Positions 18,146 through 26,414 of a DNA stretch of 64,000 bases are shown here, piece by piece. How positions within the stretch are numbered: position 1 is the stretch's first letter; each line of letters opens with the position of its first letter. The position numbers and the translations under genes were made by a program. This stretch comes from Bacteroidota bacterium (GTDB lineage Bacteria; Bacteroidota; JABWAT01), in NCBI GenBank assembly GCA_020161835.1, contig JAIUNL010000015.1:64707-128706 (forward strand). The letters run 5' to 3'. A model generated the notes under the pieces. It was not told where the DNA came from and searched no databases. It was given only the letters and a program-made list of their open reading frames with translations.

Positions 18146-19978
18146 ATGAAAACCGTTTTGCTGCTCTTATTTTCTTTTATCCTTCAAACAACCTTATTTG
18201 CCGGGCCCTGGAAGGGAATGGCTATTCTAGGAAATGGTAAACTCACCGCCGTTTATTCTGATGACGCACGGATCCAGAAACAAAGCGGTGCCCTCGGCAT
18301 CCAGCATCTTTACTATAAAAATTACACGATGGACTACATCCGCCACAGTCAGGCAAGCATTGTGGTTAATAAGGTGTTTACCCCACAGACCGAAAATCCA
18401 ACCATCAGCATGAGGAACTTTCACACGGCACAGTCAGAATGGACGCAACCGAACGGTGGAAAACTTTCTGTAGCTGTGACTTCCCACCCGAATGATGCGA
18501 TTCTGGTTTCCCTTTCCAATCCGACCAAAACGTCCATGCGGTATGAAATCACGCTGAGAAAGAAAAAAACAACGTCGGTGGTGGCCACACTCGATAAACT
18601 TGAGAAAAATGACGATTGGTTTCACGCGGTCTGGTCAGACAAAACCCATCTCGGTTTTCTATTCCTTGACAAGAAAAAGTCAGATTTCCTGCTGATGAAT
18701 GATTCGGTTCTCACGTTTTTGTCACCTGGTAATTTTGAACTGGCGGTTATCGCCGGGGATTCAGAAAAGGACTTACTGAAAAAGATGACTTCCCTGAAAA
18801 AGGAAAAAAATCCGTTCGAAACAGCCAATCAGCACTGGGCGAAATGGATTCAATCAGGCAAACTGCCAAAAAATGCTTCCGCAGAAGATCTGGAATCCTA
18901 CAAACGAAATCTGTACGCAGCCCGGTCGGCCAATATTCAGGGACATGTTCCGGCGGATTTAACCGGTCAGTTCGTGACTCAGGGGATGCCCCAGTTGTAT
19001 CCGAGAGATGCCATGATGTCGGCCCGGGTTTTTCTGGAAACGGGACATCTTGAGGAAGCGAAACAAATCATCACATTCTGGAAAAATCCATCCATCCCCC
19101 AAAAATCAAAAGGAGAATGGTACGCCCGGTACAATGCATTTTCTGAAGCGGTGAATGGCGGAGACGGTGCCCGGTATGATGAGCCTGAATGGGATGCCAA
19201 CGGCTATTACATCGAACTGCTCGACCGGTATCATGAAAAAACCGGAAAATGGCTGGCGAAACCGGAGTTTGTTTATGAGCTGATGGATTTTCTCGTGACC
19301 AGAATCAACGAAAAAGGATTGCTTTACGAAGGCGGCATCATCGAGTGGACGGGCTTTCTTCCATCCACCAATCTGACCTGTGCAAAAGCATTGAAAACTG
19401 CCTCAAAGCTGGCAAAAACCTGGAAAAATCCGAAGAAATCAGAAGCTTATCTGAAAGCATCAGAGACCATTTCAGCGAATCTCGCCAGAATGATCAATCC
19501 GGAAACAGGAATTTATGCAGATGTGAGAACCATCGACAGGAAGGCAGAAGACGGCACCTCGATTGAAGGCAACAAACCGACGTACATGTGGGGAACGGCG
19601 GCTCTTTTTGGTGTGCTATGGGGATATCCCGATCATGAAACCATGCAAAAATCGATGGACTGGTACGCCAAAAACACCGTCATTCTCGGTGGCGGCATGC
19701 AGTATTTCACCTCTCCGGATGGCGGACTTGCCGGTTACGGTCAGGCAGCGTTTTTCTTCATGACGGCTGCGGCTGTTCAGTATGAACTTATCCGCGGCGA
19801 TAAAAAACAAGCGAGATATTATCTGGACTGGCTGATTGCAAACAGCAACAGTTACGGCCTGATGCCCGAAAGAATTTACCCGGATGGGTCAGATTGCAGT
19901 CCGGCCACGCCCTTAACCTGGTGCTGCGGTGAAACGGCTCTGGCGATACTGAAATACAATGAGTGGGAAGACCGCTAA
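18146..19978 (+). CDS. Secreted GH15-like (alpha/alpha)6-barrel glycoside hydrolase
   Basis: The start is ATG 18146, which gives a 610-residue protein with a clear Sec signal (MKTVLLLLFSFILQTTLFAG). An N-terminal beta-sandwich-like part is followed by an (alpha/alpha)6 barrel. Glucoamylase-family features are MPQLYPRDAMMSARVFLETG, the candidate acid in GIIEWTGFLPS, the candidate base in GLMPERIYPDGSD and the C-terminal TPLTWCCGETALAIL. Activity on alpha-glucans or trehalose-like sugars is plausible, but the substrate cannot be read from sequence. A degenerate repeat begins at the stop codon. Confidence 0.75.
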   Translation: MKTVLLLLFSFILQTTLFAGPWKGMAILGNGKLTAVYSDDARIQKQSGALGIQHLYYKNYTMDYIRHSQASIVVNKVFTPQTENPTISMRNFHTAQSEWTQPNGGKLSVAVTSHPNDAILVSLSNPTKTSMRYEITLRKKKTTSVVATLDKLEKNDDWFHAVWSDKTHLGFLFLDKKKSDFLLMNDSVLTFLSPGNFELAVIAGDSEKDLLKKMTSLKKEKNPFETANQHWAKWIQSGKLPKNASAEDLESYKRNLYAARSANIQGHVPADLTGQFVTQGMPQLYPRDAMMSARVFLETGHLEEAKQIITFWKNPSIPQKSKGEWYARYNAFSEAVNGGDGARYDEPEWDANGYYIELLDRYHEKTGKWLAKPEFVYELMDFLVTRINEKGLLYEGGIIEWTGFLPSTNLTCAKALKTASKLAKTWKNPKKSEAYLKASETISANLARMINPETGIYADVRTIDRKAEDGTSIEGNKPTYMWGTAALFGVLWGYPDHETMQKSMDWYAKNTVILGGGMQYFTSPDGGLAGYGQAAFFFMTAAAVQYELIRGDKKQARYYLDWLIANSNSYGLMPERIYPDGSDCSPATPLTWCCGETALAILKYNEWEDR

Positions 19979-20053
19979 GGCGCAAAGAAACAGCCAAGAA
20001 ATGCGGTGTTTTATACCAGGCGTAAGGCATAAGGATTAAGACGTAAGGTTAAT

Positions 20054-20097
20054 AAAAGTGCAGTCATTCCCGCCTTCGCGGGAATGACTGCACTTTT
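20054..20097 (+). terminator. Strong hairpin terminator built from a REP-like repeat
   Basis: The stem AAAAGTGCAGTCATTCCCGC pairs with its complement around a CTTC-type loop and ends in TTTTT. It has the core of the window's REP-like repeat plus extra pairing flanks and a T-run, so it works on paper as a rho-independent terminator for the hydrolase gene. The A-run on the other side could allow function on both strands. Confidence 0.75.
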
Positions 20098-20180
20098 TCA
20101 AGCTGACAATCGCATATGTATTTCATTCTAACTTCTTCCTTCTATCTTCTAACTTCTGAATCAAAAAAAAGGACCACAAC

Positions 20181-21899
20181 ATGAAAAAACTCGTTTACCT
20201 GCTTCCCTTCCTGATTCTGGCTGGTTGTGCCAAGCCGGATCCAAATGAAAAATTCGTCAATCTGGCGAACCATTTTATCCAAAAAAATCTGGAATTAAGT
20301 CCGGAACTGGCGACTTATCTCGGTGATCACCGGTATGATGCCCTGATCAGTGATTATTCCAAAGCCGGCATCCAGAAAAGTACCGATCTGGCCAAGGCTT
20401 ATCTCGATTCCCTTTCTTCCATACAACCTGAAAGTCTTTCTGATACCAACCGGATTGATTACCAAATTCTGGTGAGCAATCTGAAGTCCACCGTATTTTC
20501 AAATGATTCTCTGAAGGAATATACCTGGAATCCGATGGTGTACAATGCCGGAAATCTGATTTATCCGTTGCTGGCTAGAGATTTTGCTCCGCTGAAAGAT
20601 CGCCTGATCAGTGTAAAATCCAGACTCAGAGCCATTCCCGGGTTCCTCGAAGCAGCAAAAGCCAATCTGGATACACCGACTAAAATCCATACCGAAACGG
20701 CAATTCTGCAGAATCCGGGTGCGATCAGCCTGGTCAAAGATGAACTGAACATGTATCTGGATCAGGTTCCTGAACTGAAAGCTGAATTCAAACCTGTTCA
20801 GGATTCGGTTATTGCTGCCATCAATGCTTATGGGGAATGGCTGAAGACTGAACTGTTACCAAAAGCAACACGTGACTTCAGAATCGGGGAAGATTTATTC
20901 CGCAGTAAGCTGAGATACAATCTGGAATCCAATCTGACCAAGGAAGAAATTCTGGCTCAGGCTGAAACTGAACTTGGCAATACCCAAACCAAACTGTATG
21001 AAACTGCGCTGCCGTTGTTTAAAACCTATTTCCCGAATGAAACCTCTGAATCCTTCCTGTCCGACAAAAAAGGTGTGATTAAACGGGTTCTGGACAAGCT
21101 GTCTGATACACGCCCGGATAATTCCACAATCGTCGATCAGGCCAAATCAGGTCTGGCAGAAATTACCACTTTTGTGAGAGACAACGGACTTGTTACCGTT
21201 CCCGATGAGCCGGTGAAAATTATTGTAATGCCTGAATTTCAGCGTGGTGTGGCGGTTGCTTACTGCGATTCACCGGGTCCGCTCGAAAAAAATGGCGAGA
21301 CGTTTTATTCCATTTCACCCACACCGGCAGATTGGGATGCCAAACGGGTTGAATCCTTTTTCAGGGAATACAATGCCTACATGTTGAAAAACCTGACCGT
21401 TCACGAAGCCATGCCCGGACATTATCTCCAACTGGCTCATTCCAACAAGTTCAAAGCACCCACGCTGATCCGTGCCATTTACAGTTCAGGTCCGTTCGTT
21501 GAAGGATGGGCAACTTATGCTGAGCAGCTCATGGTTGAAAAAGGTTATGGCGGACCGGAAGTGAAAATGCAGCAGTTGAAAATGAGACTAAGACTGATCA
21601 TCAATTCGATTATCGATCAGAAAATTCATACAGCCGGCATGACTGAGAAGGAAGCCATGGATCTGATGATGAACGAAGGATTCCAGGAAGATGGCGAAGC
21701 GGCAGGCAAATGGCGGAGAGCATGCATGTCATCCACCCAGCTATCAACCTATTTCGTCGGGAATCTGGGAATTAATGACATCAGAACCGCCTGGGTAGCA
21801 AAAAATGGTGAAATCACCGACATGAAAGCCTTCCATGATCAGATGCTGTCTTATGGTTCACCGGCACCCAAGTTTGTAAAACAGGCGATGGGGCTGTAG
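20181..21899 (+). CDS. DUF885 family lipoprotein (predicted metallopeptidase)
   Basis: 572 residues starting with a lipoprotein signal (MKKLVYLLPFLILAGCAKPD). The family hallmark HEAMPGHYLQLAH (around residue 412) contains an HExxxGH zinc-binding motif. Further conserved stretches are GPFVEGWATYAEQLM and GQ-free TTAR-like helices near the end. DUF885 proteins are related to M32/M3-like metallopeptidases; the substrate is unknown. AAAAGGA upstream of the ATG is a good ribosome-binding site. GGCGTAAGG repeats begin a few bases after the stop. Confidence 0.85.
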   Translation: MKKLVYLLPFLILAGCAKPDPNEKFVNLANHFIQKNLELSPELATYLGDHRYDALISDYSKAGIQKSTDLAKAYLDSLSSIQPESLSDTNRIDYQILVSNLKSTVFSNDSLKEYTWNPMVYNAGNLIYPLLARDFAPLKDRLISVKSRLRAIPGFLEAAKANLDTPTKIHTETAILQNPGAISLVKDELNMYLDQVPELKAEFKPVQDSVIAAINAYGEWLKTELLPKATRDFRIGEDLFRSKLRYNLESNLTKEEILAQAETELGNTQTKLYETALPLFKTYFPNETSESFLSDKKGVIKRVLDKLSDTRPDNSTIVDQAKSGLAEITTFVRDNGLVTVPDEPVKIIVMPEFQRGVAVAYCDSPGPLEKNGETFYSISPTPADWDAKRVESFFREYNAYMLKNLTVHEAMPGHYLQLAHSNKFKAPTLIRAIYSSGPFVEGWATYAEQLMVEKGYGGPEVKMQQLKMRLRLIINSIIDQKIHTAGMTEKEAMDLMMNEGFQEDGEAAGKWRRACMSSTQLSTYFVGNLGINDIRTAWVAKNGEITDMKAFHDQMLSYGSPAPKFVKQAMGL

Positions 21900-21955
21900 G
21901 AAATCTGGCGTAAGGAATAAGGTTAAAGGCGTAAGCACCCCCGGACATTGAGCGT

Positions 21956-21998
21956 GTCATCCTGAGTGTCCGTCGAAAGACGGATGTATCGAAGGATG
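21956..21998. repeat. Nested hairpin repeat (CCTGAGT...TCGAAGG), copy 1
   Basis: Conserved outer part GTCATCCTGAGTG...TATCGAAGG encloses a perfect inner stem TCCGTC-GAAA-GACGGA (21969-21984). Other copies keep the outer part but have unrelated inner stems. Confidence 0.8.
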
Positions 21999-22031
21999 CC
22001 GTAATCGGGACGGGGGATGTTGAATTTTTGT

Positions 22032-22055
22032 AGAGACGCAATGCTTTGCGTCTCT
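22032..22055. repeat. AGAGACGC hairpin repeat, copy 2
   Basis: Perfect 10-bp stem AGAGACGCAA / TTGCGTCTCT with a 4-base loop. In reverse complement its left flank is ATAAC, as in copy 1 at 16188. The inner two pairs differ from copy 1 (A-T instead of C-G) yet pairing is kept. Confidence 0.85.
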
Positions 22056-22275
22056 GTTATTCGTTCGTGGTGGTTTTCATGTAACCCCGACCTCCCGGTT
22101 GGAGTTGGTTTCAAATGCTTTTTGGACCATGTCCCTAACGCATGTCGAAATAAAAAGATGCGCAAATCAACTGAATTCCGACAGGTAACAAAATTCAGAA
22201 AGAATCTGCATTTTTAAAAAGCCGGGCAAAAATTGTCAGGCTTTTTTATTAATATTCAAAAACAGATTATTATTT

Positions 22276-22308
22276 TATGGAAACCAAAAACAAATTTAGT
22301 TATCTTTG
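22276..22308 (+). promoter_or_regulatory. Candidate higBA promoter
   Basis: TATCTTTG at 22301-22308 is a full match to the Bacteroidota TAnnTTTG box. The upstream element is weak (TATGG at 22276-22280, 20-base spacing). It lies 32 bases before the higB start in an AT-rich stretch. HigA-type antitoxins usually autorepress here, but I see no clear palindrome. Confidence 0.5.
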
Positions 22309-22339
22309 GCGTTAGTATCGTATAGCGAGAGCATTCTGC

Positions 22340-22621
22340 ATGATAAAGAATTTCGGGGACTTTGAAACAGAAAAAATATGGGATGGATTTCAATCCAGAA
22401 AATTCCCACCCGAGATTCAAAATGTCGCAAGACGAAAATTAAGAATGATAAACGCAGCACAGCAAATTATCGATTTAAGGATTCCACCTGCAAATCATTT
22501 AGAAAAACTAAGTGGAAATCTGGCAGGATTTTATAGTATCAGAATCAATAATCAGTGGAGAATCATTTTCAAATGGGAAAATGACAATGCCTGGAATGTC
22601 GAAATTGTTGATTATCATTGA
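22340..22621 (+). CDS. higB: HigB-like toxin (RelE/ParE superfamily)
   Basis: A 93-residue basic protein with the HigB/killer-protein signature: RKLRMINAAQQIIDLRIPP, HLEKLSGNLAGFYSIRINNQWRI (quoted in part) and the end IVDYH. HigB toxins are ribosome-dependent mRNA interferases. The antitoxin gene follows after 12 bases. The toxin-first order is the HigBA hallmark. Base composition is lower in GC than the neighbouring metabolic genes. Confidence 0.9.
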   Translation: MIKNFGDFETEKIWDGFQSRKFPPEIQNVARRKLRMINAAQQIIDLRIPPANHLEKLSGNLAGFYSIRINNQWRIIFKWENDNAWNVEIVDYH

Positions 22622-22633
22622 AAAAGGAATAAA

Positions 22634-22933
22634 ATGAATAAATTACCCAATATTCACCCAGGGGAAGTTCTTAAAGAAGAGTTTTTAATTCCACTTGGAC
22701 TTTCAGCCTACAGATTGTCAAAAGAAACGTTTATTCCCCAAACCAGAATCAGCGAAATCATTAAAGGTCACAGACGGATTACTGCTGATACGGCTTTACG
22801 GTTTTCAAAATTTTTTGGAACAACCGCCAAATTCTGGTTAAGTCTGCAGGATGATTTTGATTTGGAAGAAGAGAAAAAATTAAATCAGGCTGCATTGGAC
22901 AATATCAAAACCATTGAGCCAAATGCAGCTTGA
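22634..22933 (+). CDS. higA: HigA-like antitoxin (XRE-type HTH)
   Basis: 99 residues beginning with the HigA-type IHPGEVLKEEFLIPLGLSAY. The helix-turn-helix follows (LSKETFIPQTRISEIIKGHR) and then FFGTTAKFWLSLQDDFDLE. It neutralises HigB and normally represses the operon. It directly follows higB in the same frame-independent transcript. Confidence 0.92.
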   Translation: MNKLPNIHPGEVLKEEFLIPLGLSAYRLSKETFIPQTRISEIIKGHRRITADTALRFSKFFGTTAKFWLSLQDDFDLEEEKKLNQAALDNIKTIEPNAA

Positions 22934-23197
22934 AATATTGAATTTCTGAAGGGTGAAATACAATTAGCTAAAGACCCTCTGGCTTTGTGTAACTCCGACC
23001 TCCCGGTCGAAGTGTTTTCAATTTCAATTCCCGACCCGGAGGTCGGGGTTACAAATATAGGGAAAAAGGGGAATCCGAAATTCAAACCACCCCATCCCGG
23101 GCACTTCGACTCCGCTCAGTGACCGGGAGCACCCCTCCTTGAAAGGAAGGGGAATCTTTAAATCCAATATTTACCATTAACCATTGATCATTTACCA
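22934..23197. repeat. Repeat-filled gap between higA and the methyltransferase
   Basis: There is no gene here. It contains an inverted pair of the GTAACTCCGACCTCCCGG / CCGGAGGTCGGGGTTAC repeat (22989-23053), a CTTCGACTCCGCTCAGTGACC unit (23103-23125) and CCCCTCCTTGAAAGGAAGGGG (23133-23153). TTTACCATTAACCATT units then run into the methyltransferase stop codon. Confidence 0.7.
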
Positions 23198-23896
23198 TTA
23201 ACCATTATGTCCAGTTCCCAGCCACCGGAAAGCCCATTTCCATTCAACTTTGGCATTTGATATTCCGGCTTTTTTAAGCAGGGCAAGAAGTTCATGACGG
23301 TGAAAGGATCTGGCTACTGACAACGGCGCATCATTTTTTACCAAATACGAGCCATTCAGCAGGCGGGTTAGGATTTTGATGCTGTAATAAGCAAACCAGT
23401 AACGCTGTAAATCGTTGATGATAAATCCAACCCGGGCATTTGAACCCATCAGCCTGAATAAATCCACCAGTTCAGAATCGTCAAGATGGTGACAGAAAAG
23501 AGCATTCATGAGGATGTCAGAACCGGCAGGAAGTACCTTACGGAAGTCTCCGTGAATGAATTGAATGTTCGGAAATCCAAACGAATTTTGTCTGGCGTAA
23601 TCAATACAATCCGCATTGTAATCAATACCCGTTAACTCAACGGAAAATCCATGTTTATCTGCCCATTTCGAGACGATCCGCAGCGTATCGCCGCCACCCG
23701 ATCCCAGATCCACAATTTTATAGGTTTTTGTTCGGTCGGTCATGAGACGGGAAAGTCCGTCAAGGGTGATCCGGTGTCCGCCCAAAAGCCGGTTGATGAC
23801 TTCGAGTTCACGCAAATTTTGAAACAGAGCATCACGGGGAATGTCAGGTCCGTCGAGCAATTCCGGTTCGCTTGAACGGTGACGTAGATCGATCAT
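23198..23896 (-). CDS. Class I SAM-dependent methyltransferase of the polyketide locus
   Basis: 232 residues with a Rossmann-type SAM site: IVDLGSGGGDTLRIVSKW (motif I), a second acidic strand end GIDYNADCIDYAR, and FIHGDFRKVLP. The start overlaps the stop of the polyketide synthase by 4 bases, so it most likely methylates the product of that enzyme. The final residues (HNG-stop) are encoded by the first TAATGG unit of a degenerate repeat. Confidence 0.85.
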   Translation of the reverse strand: MIDLRHRSSEPELLDGPDIPRDALFQNLRELEVINRLLGGHRITLDGLSRLMTDRTKTYKIVDLGSGGGDTLRIVSKWADKHGFSVELTGIDYNADCIDYARQNSFGFPNIQFIHGDFRKVLPAGSDILMNALFCHHLDDSELVDLFRLMGSNARVGFIINDLQRYWFAYYSIKILTRLLNGSYLVKNDAPLSVARSFHRHELLALLKKAGISNAKVEWKWAFRWLGTGHNG

Positions 23897-25008
23897 TGTC
23901 CGTCCGTCGATTCAAAAACCATCGATTCGAGAGTTAAACCCGGACCAAATCCTGCCGAAAAAACCGTTTCCTTCCGTGAAAAATCAAGTTGTTTCCGCCA
24001 GAGCCGTTCAAGAACAAACAAAACCGTTGGCGATGACATGTTGCCGTATTTTCTGAGGATATCGAAAGAATTATGAAGTTTATCGAGCGGAAGATCCAGT
24101 GCAGAAGCCGTCGATTCGAGTATTTTTCGTCCGCCGGGATGAATCGCCCAGTGATCAACCTCAGAAACTGAAAGTCCGGAAGATGCCAAAGCCGTATCGG
24201 CGAGGGGTTTGATGCCCGATTTTACCAGCTCCGGAATGTAAGAACTCAGGGTCATGAGAAAACCGGTTGGAGAAACCGACCAGGCCATATCCTTCCGTCC
24301 GGAAAAAGCAAGTTCCGAATGGAAGTTCTTTATTTTCAGTCCTTTAAGCCGGTGATCCCTGGCAATTGAATCGGAAACCACAATGGCAGAAGCTGATCCA
24401 TCCGCAAAAAGCGAATTGGCCAGCAGGTGATCAGGTTCGTTCAGTTTCTGGAAGTGAAGCGTGCAGAGTTCCACCGCATCCACCAGAACAACGGCAGTTG
24501 GATCGGCTTTACAAAGCGCATCAGCCAGTTTCAGGGCATGAAAGGCTGCATAGCAACCCATAAAATTCACCGACGAGCGGAAGGTCGAGGTTGGCAGATT
24601 GAGCGCTTCGACAAGTTCAATATCCAGACCGGGAGCAGCAAGTCCGGTACAGGTAACCGAGAGAACGTGGGTGATCTGAAGTCCGTCAGGCAAATGTTCG
24701 ATTGCTTTTTTGGCGGAGCGGATGGCGAGTTTTGCTGCATTCGGGTGAAAGGTTTTCATCCGGTCAGCAACATCAGGGAAAGGCTCAAGATCACGGGATT
24801 TCGGGTAAAAAGTTCGTTCATCGATGGGCGAGCCATAATCCGGCAAAACCGAATACCGGGTGTCAATGGCACTCCTGTGATACAACGCCCGGATCCGGTC
24901 AGCATCCCGACCGGACAGGTTTAAAATGTTAACCATGAATTCAGCCACATCAGACTGATGCATTTTGAATTCAGGAACAGCAGTAGCGATGGAAATAAGT
25001 TGAGACAT
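23893..25008 (-). CDS. Type III polyketide synthase (chalcone/alkylpyrone synthase-like)
   Basis: 371 residues with the complete catalytic triad of the family: Cys152 in FMGCYAAFHALK, His290 in HWAIHPGGRKIL and Asn323 in YGNMSSPTVLFVLERLW. The enzyme condenses an acyl-CoA starter with malonyl-CoA units and cyclises the chain, typically to alkylpyrones or alkylresorcinols in bacteria. A coupled methyltransferase gene follows, and a UbiA prenyltransferase starts on the other strand about 520 bases away. A lipid-like quinone or resorcinol product is therefore likely, but the exact product cannot be read. Confidence 0.93.
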   Translation of the reverse strand: MSQLISIATAVPEFKMHQSDVAEFMVNILNLSGRDADRIRALYHRSAIDTRYSVLPDYGSPIDERTFYPKSRDLEPFPDVADRMKTFHPNAAKLAIRSAKKAIEHLPDGLQITHVLSVTCTGLAAPGLDIELVEALNLPTSTFRSSVNFMGCYAAFHALKLADALCKADPTAVVLVDAVELCTLHFQKLNEPDHLLANSLFADGSASAIVVSDSIARDHRLKGLKIKNFHSELAFSGRKDMAWSVSPTGFLMTLSSYIPELVKSGIKPLADTALASSGLSVSEVDHWAIHPGGRKILESTASALDLPLDKLHNSFDILRKYGNMSSPTVLFVLERLWRKQLDFSRKETVFSAGFGPGLTLESMVFESTDGQ

Positions 25009-25203
25009 AATGGTTACGGGTCACATATTACGGGTTACGGGAATTTGCGCGCAAAGGCGCAAAGACGCTAAGGAAACGCAAAGTTTTTTTTTTGTTTAAA
25101 TTCCAATAGAGAAAAGCTGTCATCCCGGACTTGTTGAAAATCCGGCCGTTGACGGAATCCGGTTAACGAAGTTCTGCGGAGCTCATCCATGCATTTTTCC
25201 GTT

Positions 25204-25249
25204 TGTCACCCTGAGTGTCCGTCGAAAGACGGATGTATCGAAGGGCGAC
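25204..25249. repeat. Nested hairpin repeat, copy 2
   Basis: GTCACCCTGAGTG...TATCGAAGGGCGAC around the same inner stem TCCGTC-GAAA-GACGGA as copy 1. The outermost bases GTCACCC and GGGCGAC also pair with one mismatch. Confidence 0.8.
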
Positions 25250-25280
25250 TTATTTTAATATAAATGCTTAATGGTAACAG

Positions 25281-25352
25281 TTGTCATTCCCGCGAAGGCG
25301 GGAATCCATCCCACCGAGAAATACTGGATTCCCGCCTTCGCGGGAATGACAA
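25281..25352. repeat. REP-like palindrome pair
   Basis: Inverted units TTGTCATTCCCGCGAAGGCG and CGCCTTCGCGGGAATGACAA, separated by GGGAATCCATCC...ATACTGGATTCC. The whole 72-bp stretch can fold as one long hairpin. Confidence 0.85.
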
Positions 25353-25532
25353 CAGTGTCCAGCAAGTTGAAGAGAGTTTATCCCTAAATTAAAAAAACTT
25401 CCCCCCGCTTTGGTATTCCTCTGCGTTCTTTGCGTCTTTGTGGTCTCCCCGTTTAAAAATGCAAAAGTCAGGAAATTTCTCTATTTTAAACTTAACAACT
25501 TTTTCCTGAAAATCATTCACGAAACCGACAAA

Positions 25533-26414
25533 ATGCCGATGCAACCCTGGTTTTCTGCTCTCAGACTCATGCGTATCCCCTTTTCAATCTACCTGATGCC
25601 GGTTTTCTGGTTTGCAGCAAGTATCGCAGGCGTGACGGACTGGATTCAACTCCTTGAAGTTTTTGTCGTTCTGCATCTTTTTGTTTATCCGGCAAGCAAC
25701 GGGTATAATTCTTTTTACGATAAGGATGAAGGCAGCATCGGCGGACTCAAGTTGCCGCCCAAGGTAACCCGTGAACTTTATATTCTGGTGATTCTGTTTG
25801 ATCTCACCGGACTGATTCTTTCCTGGCTGATTTCTCCGGTTTTCTTTGCCGGCATTCTGATCTATACCCTGATTTCAAAAGCTTACAGCTGGCCGGGAAT
25901 CCGCCTGAAGAAAATGCCCGTGATCAGCACGGTTGTCGTCACCCTTTTTCAGGGCTGTTTCACGTTCCTCACGGTTCAATCCGGACTCGGGCGCTCTTTC
26001 GACTTTCTCTTTACCATCCCCAATTTATCTTATGCCTTTTCGGCGACTCTTTTTCTTTTGGGTTCTTACCCGATGACCCAGATTTACCAGCATCACGAAG
26101 ATTCAAAACGGGGTGATAAAACGCTGAGCCTGATTTTAGGGATTGAAGGAACCTTCATTTTTTCCCGTGTTGTCCTCGGTCTGGCCGGAATTTACTTTGC
26201 ATTGATGCTTTTTCTGGATGACAAACTGATTGAAATTCTCGTTTTCATCCTCGGGGTCATCCCGGTTCTGGTTTATTTTGAACGCTGGTACGCCAGTTCC
26301 ATGTCGAGCCGGAATCTGGTTGATTACGAACATACCATGACGCTCAACAAAATTTCGTCACTGGCGATGAGTCTCATTTTTATTCTGCATCTTTTACTTC
26401 AGGTTTTCAGATGA
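25533..26414 (+). CDS. UbiA-family membrane prenyltransferase
   Basis: The start chosen is ATG 25533 (MPMQPWFSALRLMRIPFSIY; ATG 25539 is equally possible), giving about 293 residues and eight or nine membrane helices. The two Asp-rich motifs of the family are NGYNSFYDKDEG and HHEDSKRGDKTLS. UbiA enzymes attach isoprenoid chains to aromatic or other acceptors. Next to a type III PKS, the acceptor may be the polyketide ring (inference). The stop overlaps the start of the following sensor kinase by 4 bases. Confidence 0.85.
   Translation: MPMQPWFSALRLMRIPFSIYLMPVFWFAASIAGVTDWIQLLEVFVVLHLFVYPASNGYNSFYDKDEGSIGGLKLPPKVTRELYILVILFDLTGLILSWLISPVFFAGILIYTLISKAYSWPGIRLKKMPVISTVVVTLFQGCFTFLTVQSGLGRSFDFLFTIPNLSYAFSATLFLLGSYPMTQIYQHHEDSKRGDKTLSLILGIEGTFIFSRVVLGLAGIYFALMLFLDDKLIEILVFILGVIPVLVYFERWYASSMSSRNLVDYEHTMTLNKISSLAMSLIFILHLLLQVFR

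Larger units (their letters stand above)
21900..22270. repeat. Repeat-rich gap before higBA
   Basis: There is no gene here. It contains GGCGTAAGG units (21907-21935), the TCATCCTGAG...TATCGAAGG nested hairpin (21956-21998), an AGAGACGC hairpin (22032-22055), a GTAACCCCGACCTCCCGG repeat (22081-22110) shared with 22990-23052, and a weak AAAAAGCC...GGCTTTTTT stem-loop (about 22216-22245) that may be a terminator. Confidence 0.65.
25009..25532. repeat. Repeat-filled divergent gap between PKS and UbiA genes
   Basis: There is no gene here. Units, left to right: TAATGGTTACGGG / ATTACGGG tandem repeats starting at the PKS start codon (25010-25041), GCGCAAAGGCGCAAAGACGC (25047-25068), a CATCCCGGACTTGTTG fragment, the nested CCTGAGT hairpin (25204-25249), a paired REP-like element (25281-25352), and a TCTTTGCGTCTTTGTGG unit (25428-25444). 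I see no confident promoter for either gene. The longer reading frame for UbiA from 25410 is made of this repeat material. Confidence 0.7.

Noticed and set aside
21956..21998. Riboswitch or leader attenuator
   Set aside because: It is one copy of a dispersed repeat, not linked to a start codon and present in convergent gaps as well.
22216..22245. Small RNA gene ending in AAAAAGCC...GGCTTTTTT
   Set aside because: The loop is long and the upstream 80 bases show no promoter box; reported only as a weak terminator.
24427..24924. 165-codon plus-strand frame opposite the type III PKS gene
   Set aside because: It is a shadow of the PKS gene; composition is basic and unlike a real protein.
25410..25532. 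Longer UbiA reading frame from 25410
   Set aside because: The extra 41 residues are a translation of TTTGCGTCTTTGTGG-type repeat and low-complexity DNA; the family starts at about MPMQPWFSALRLMR.
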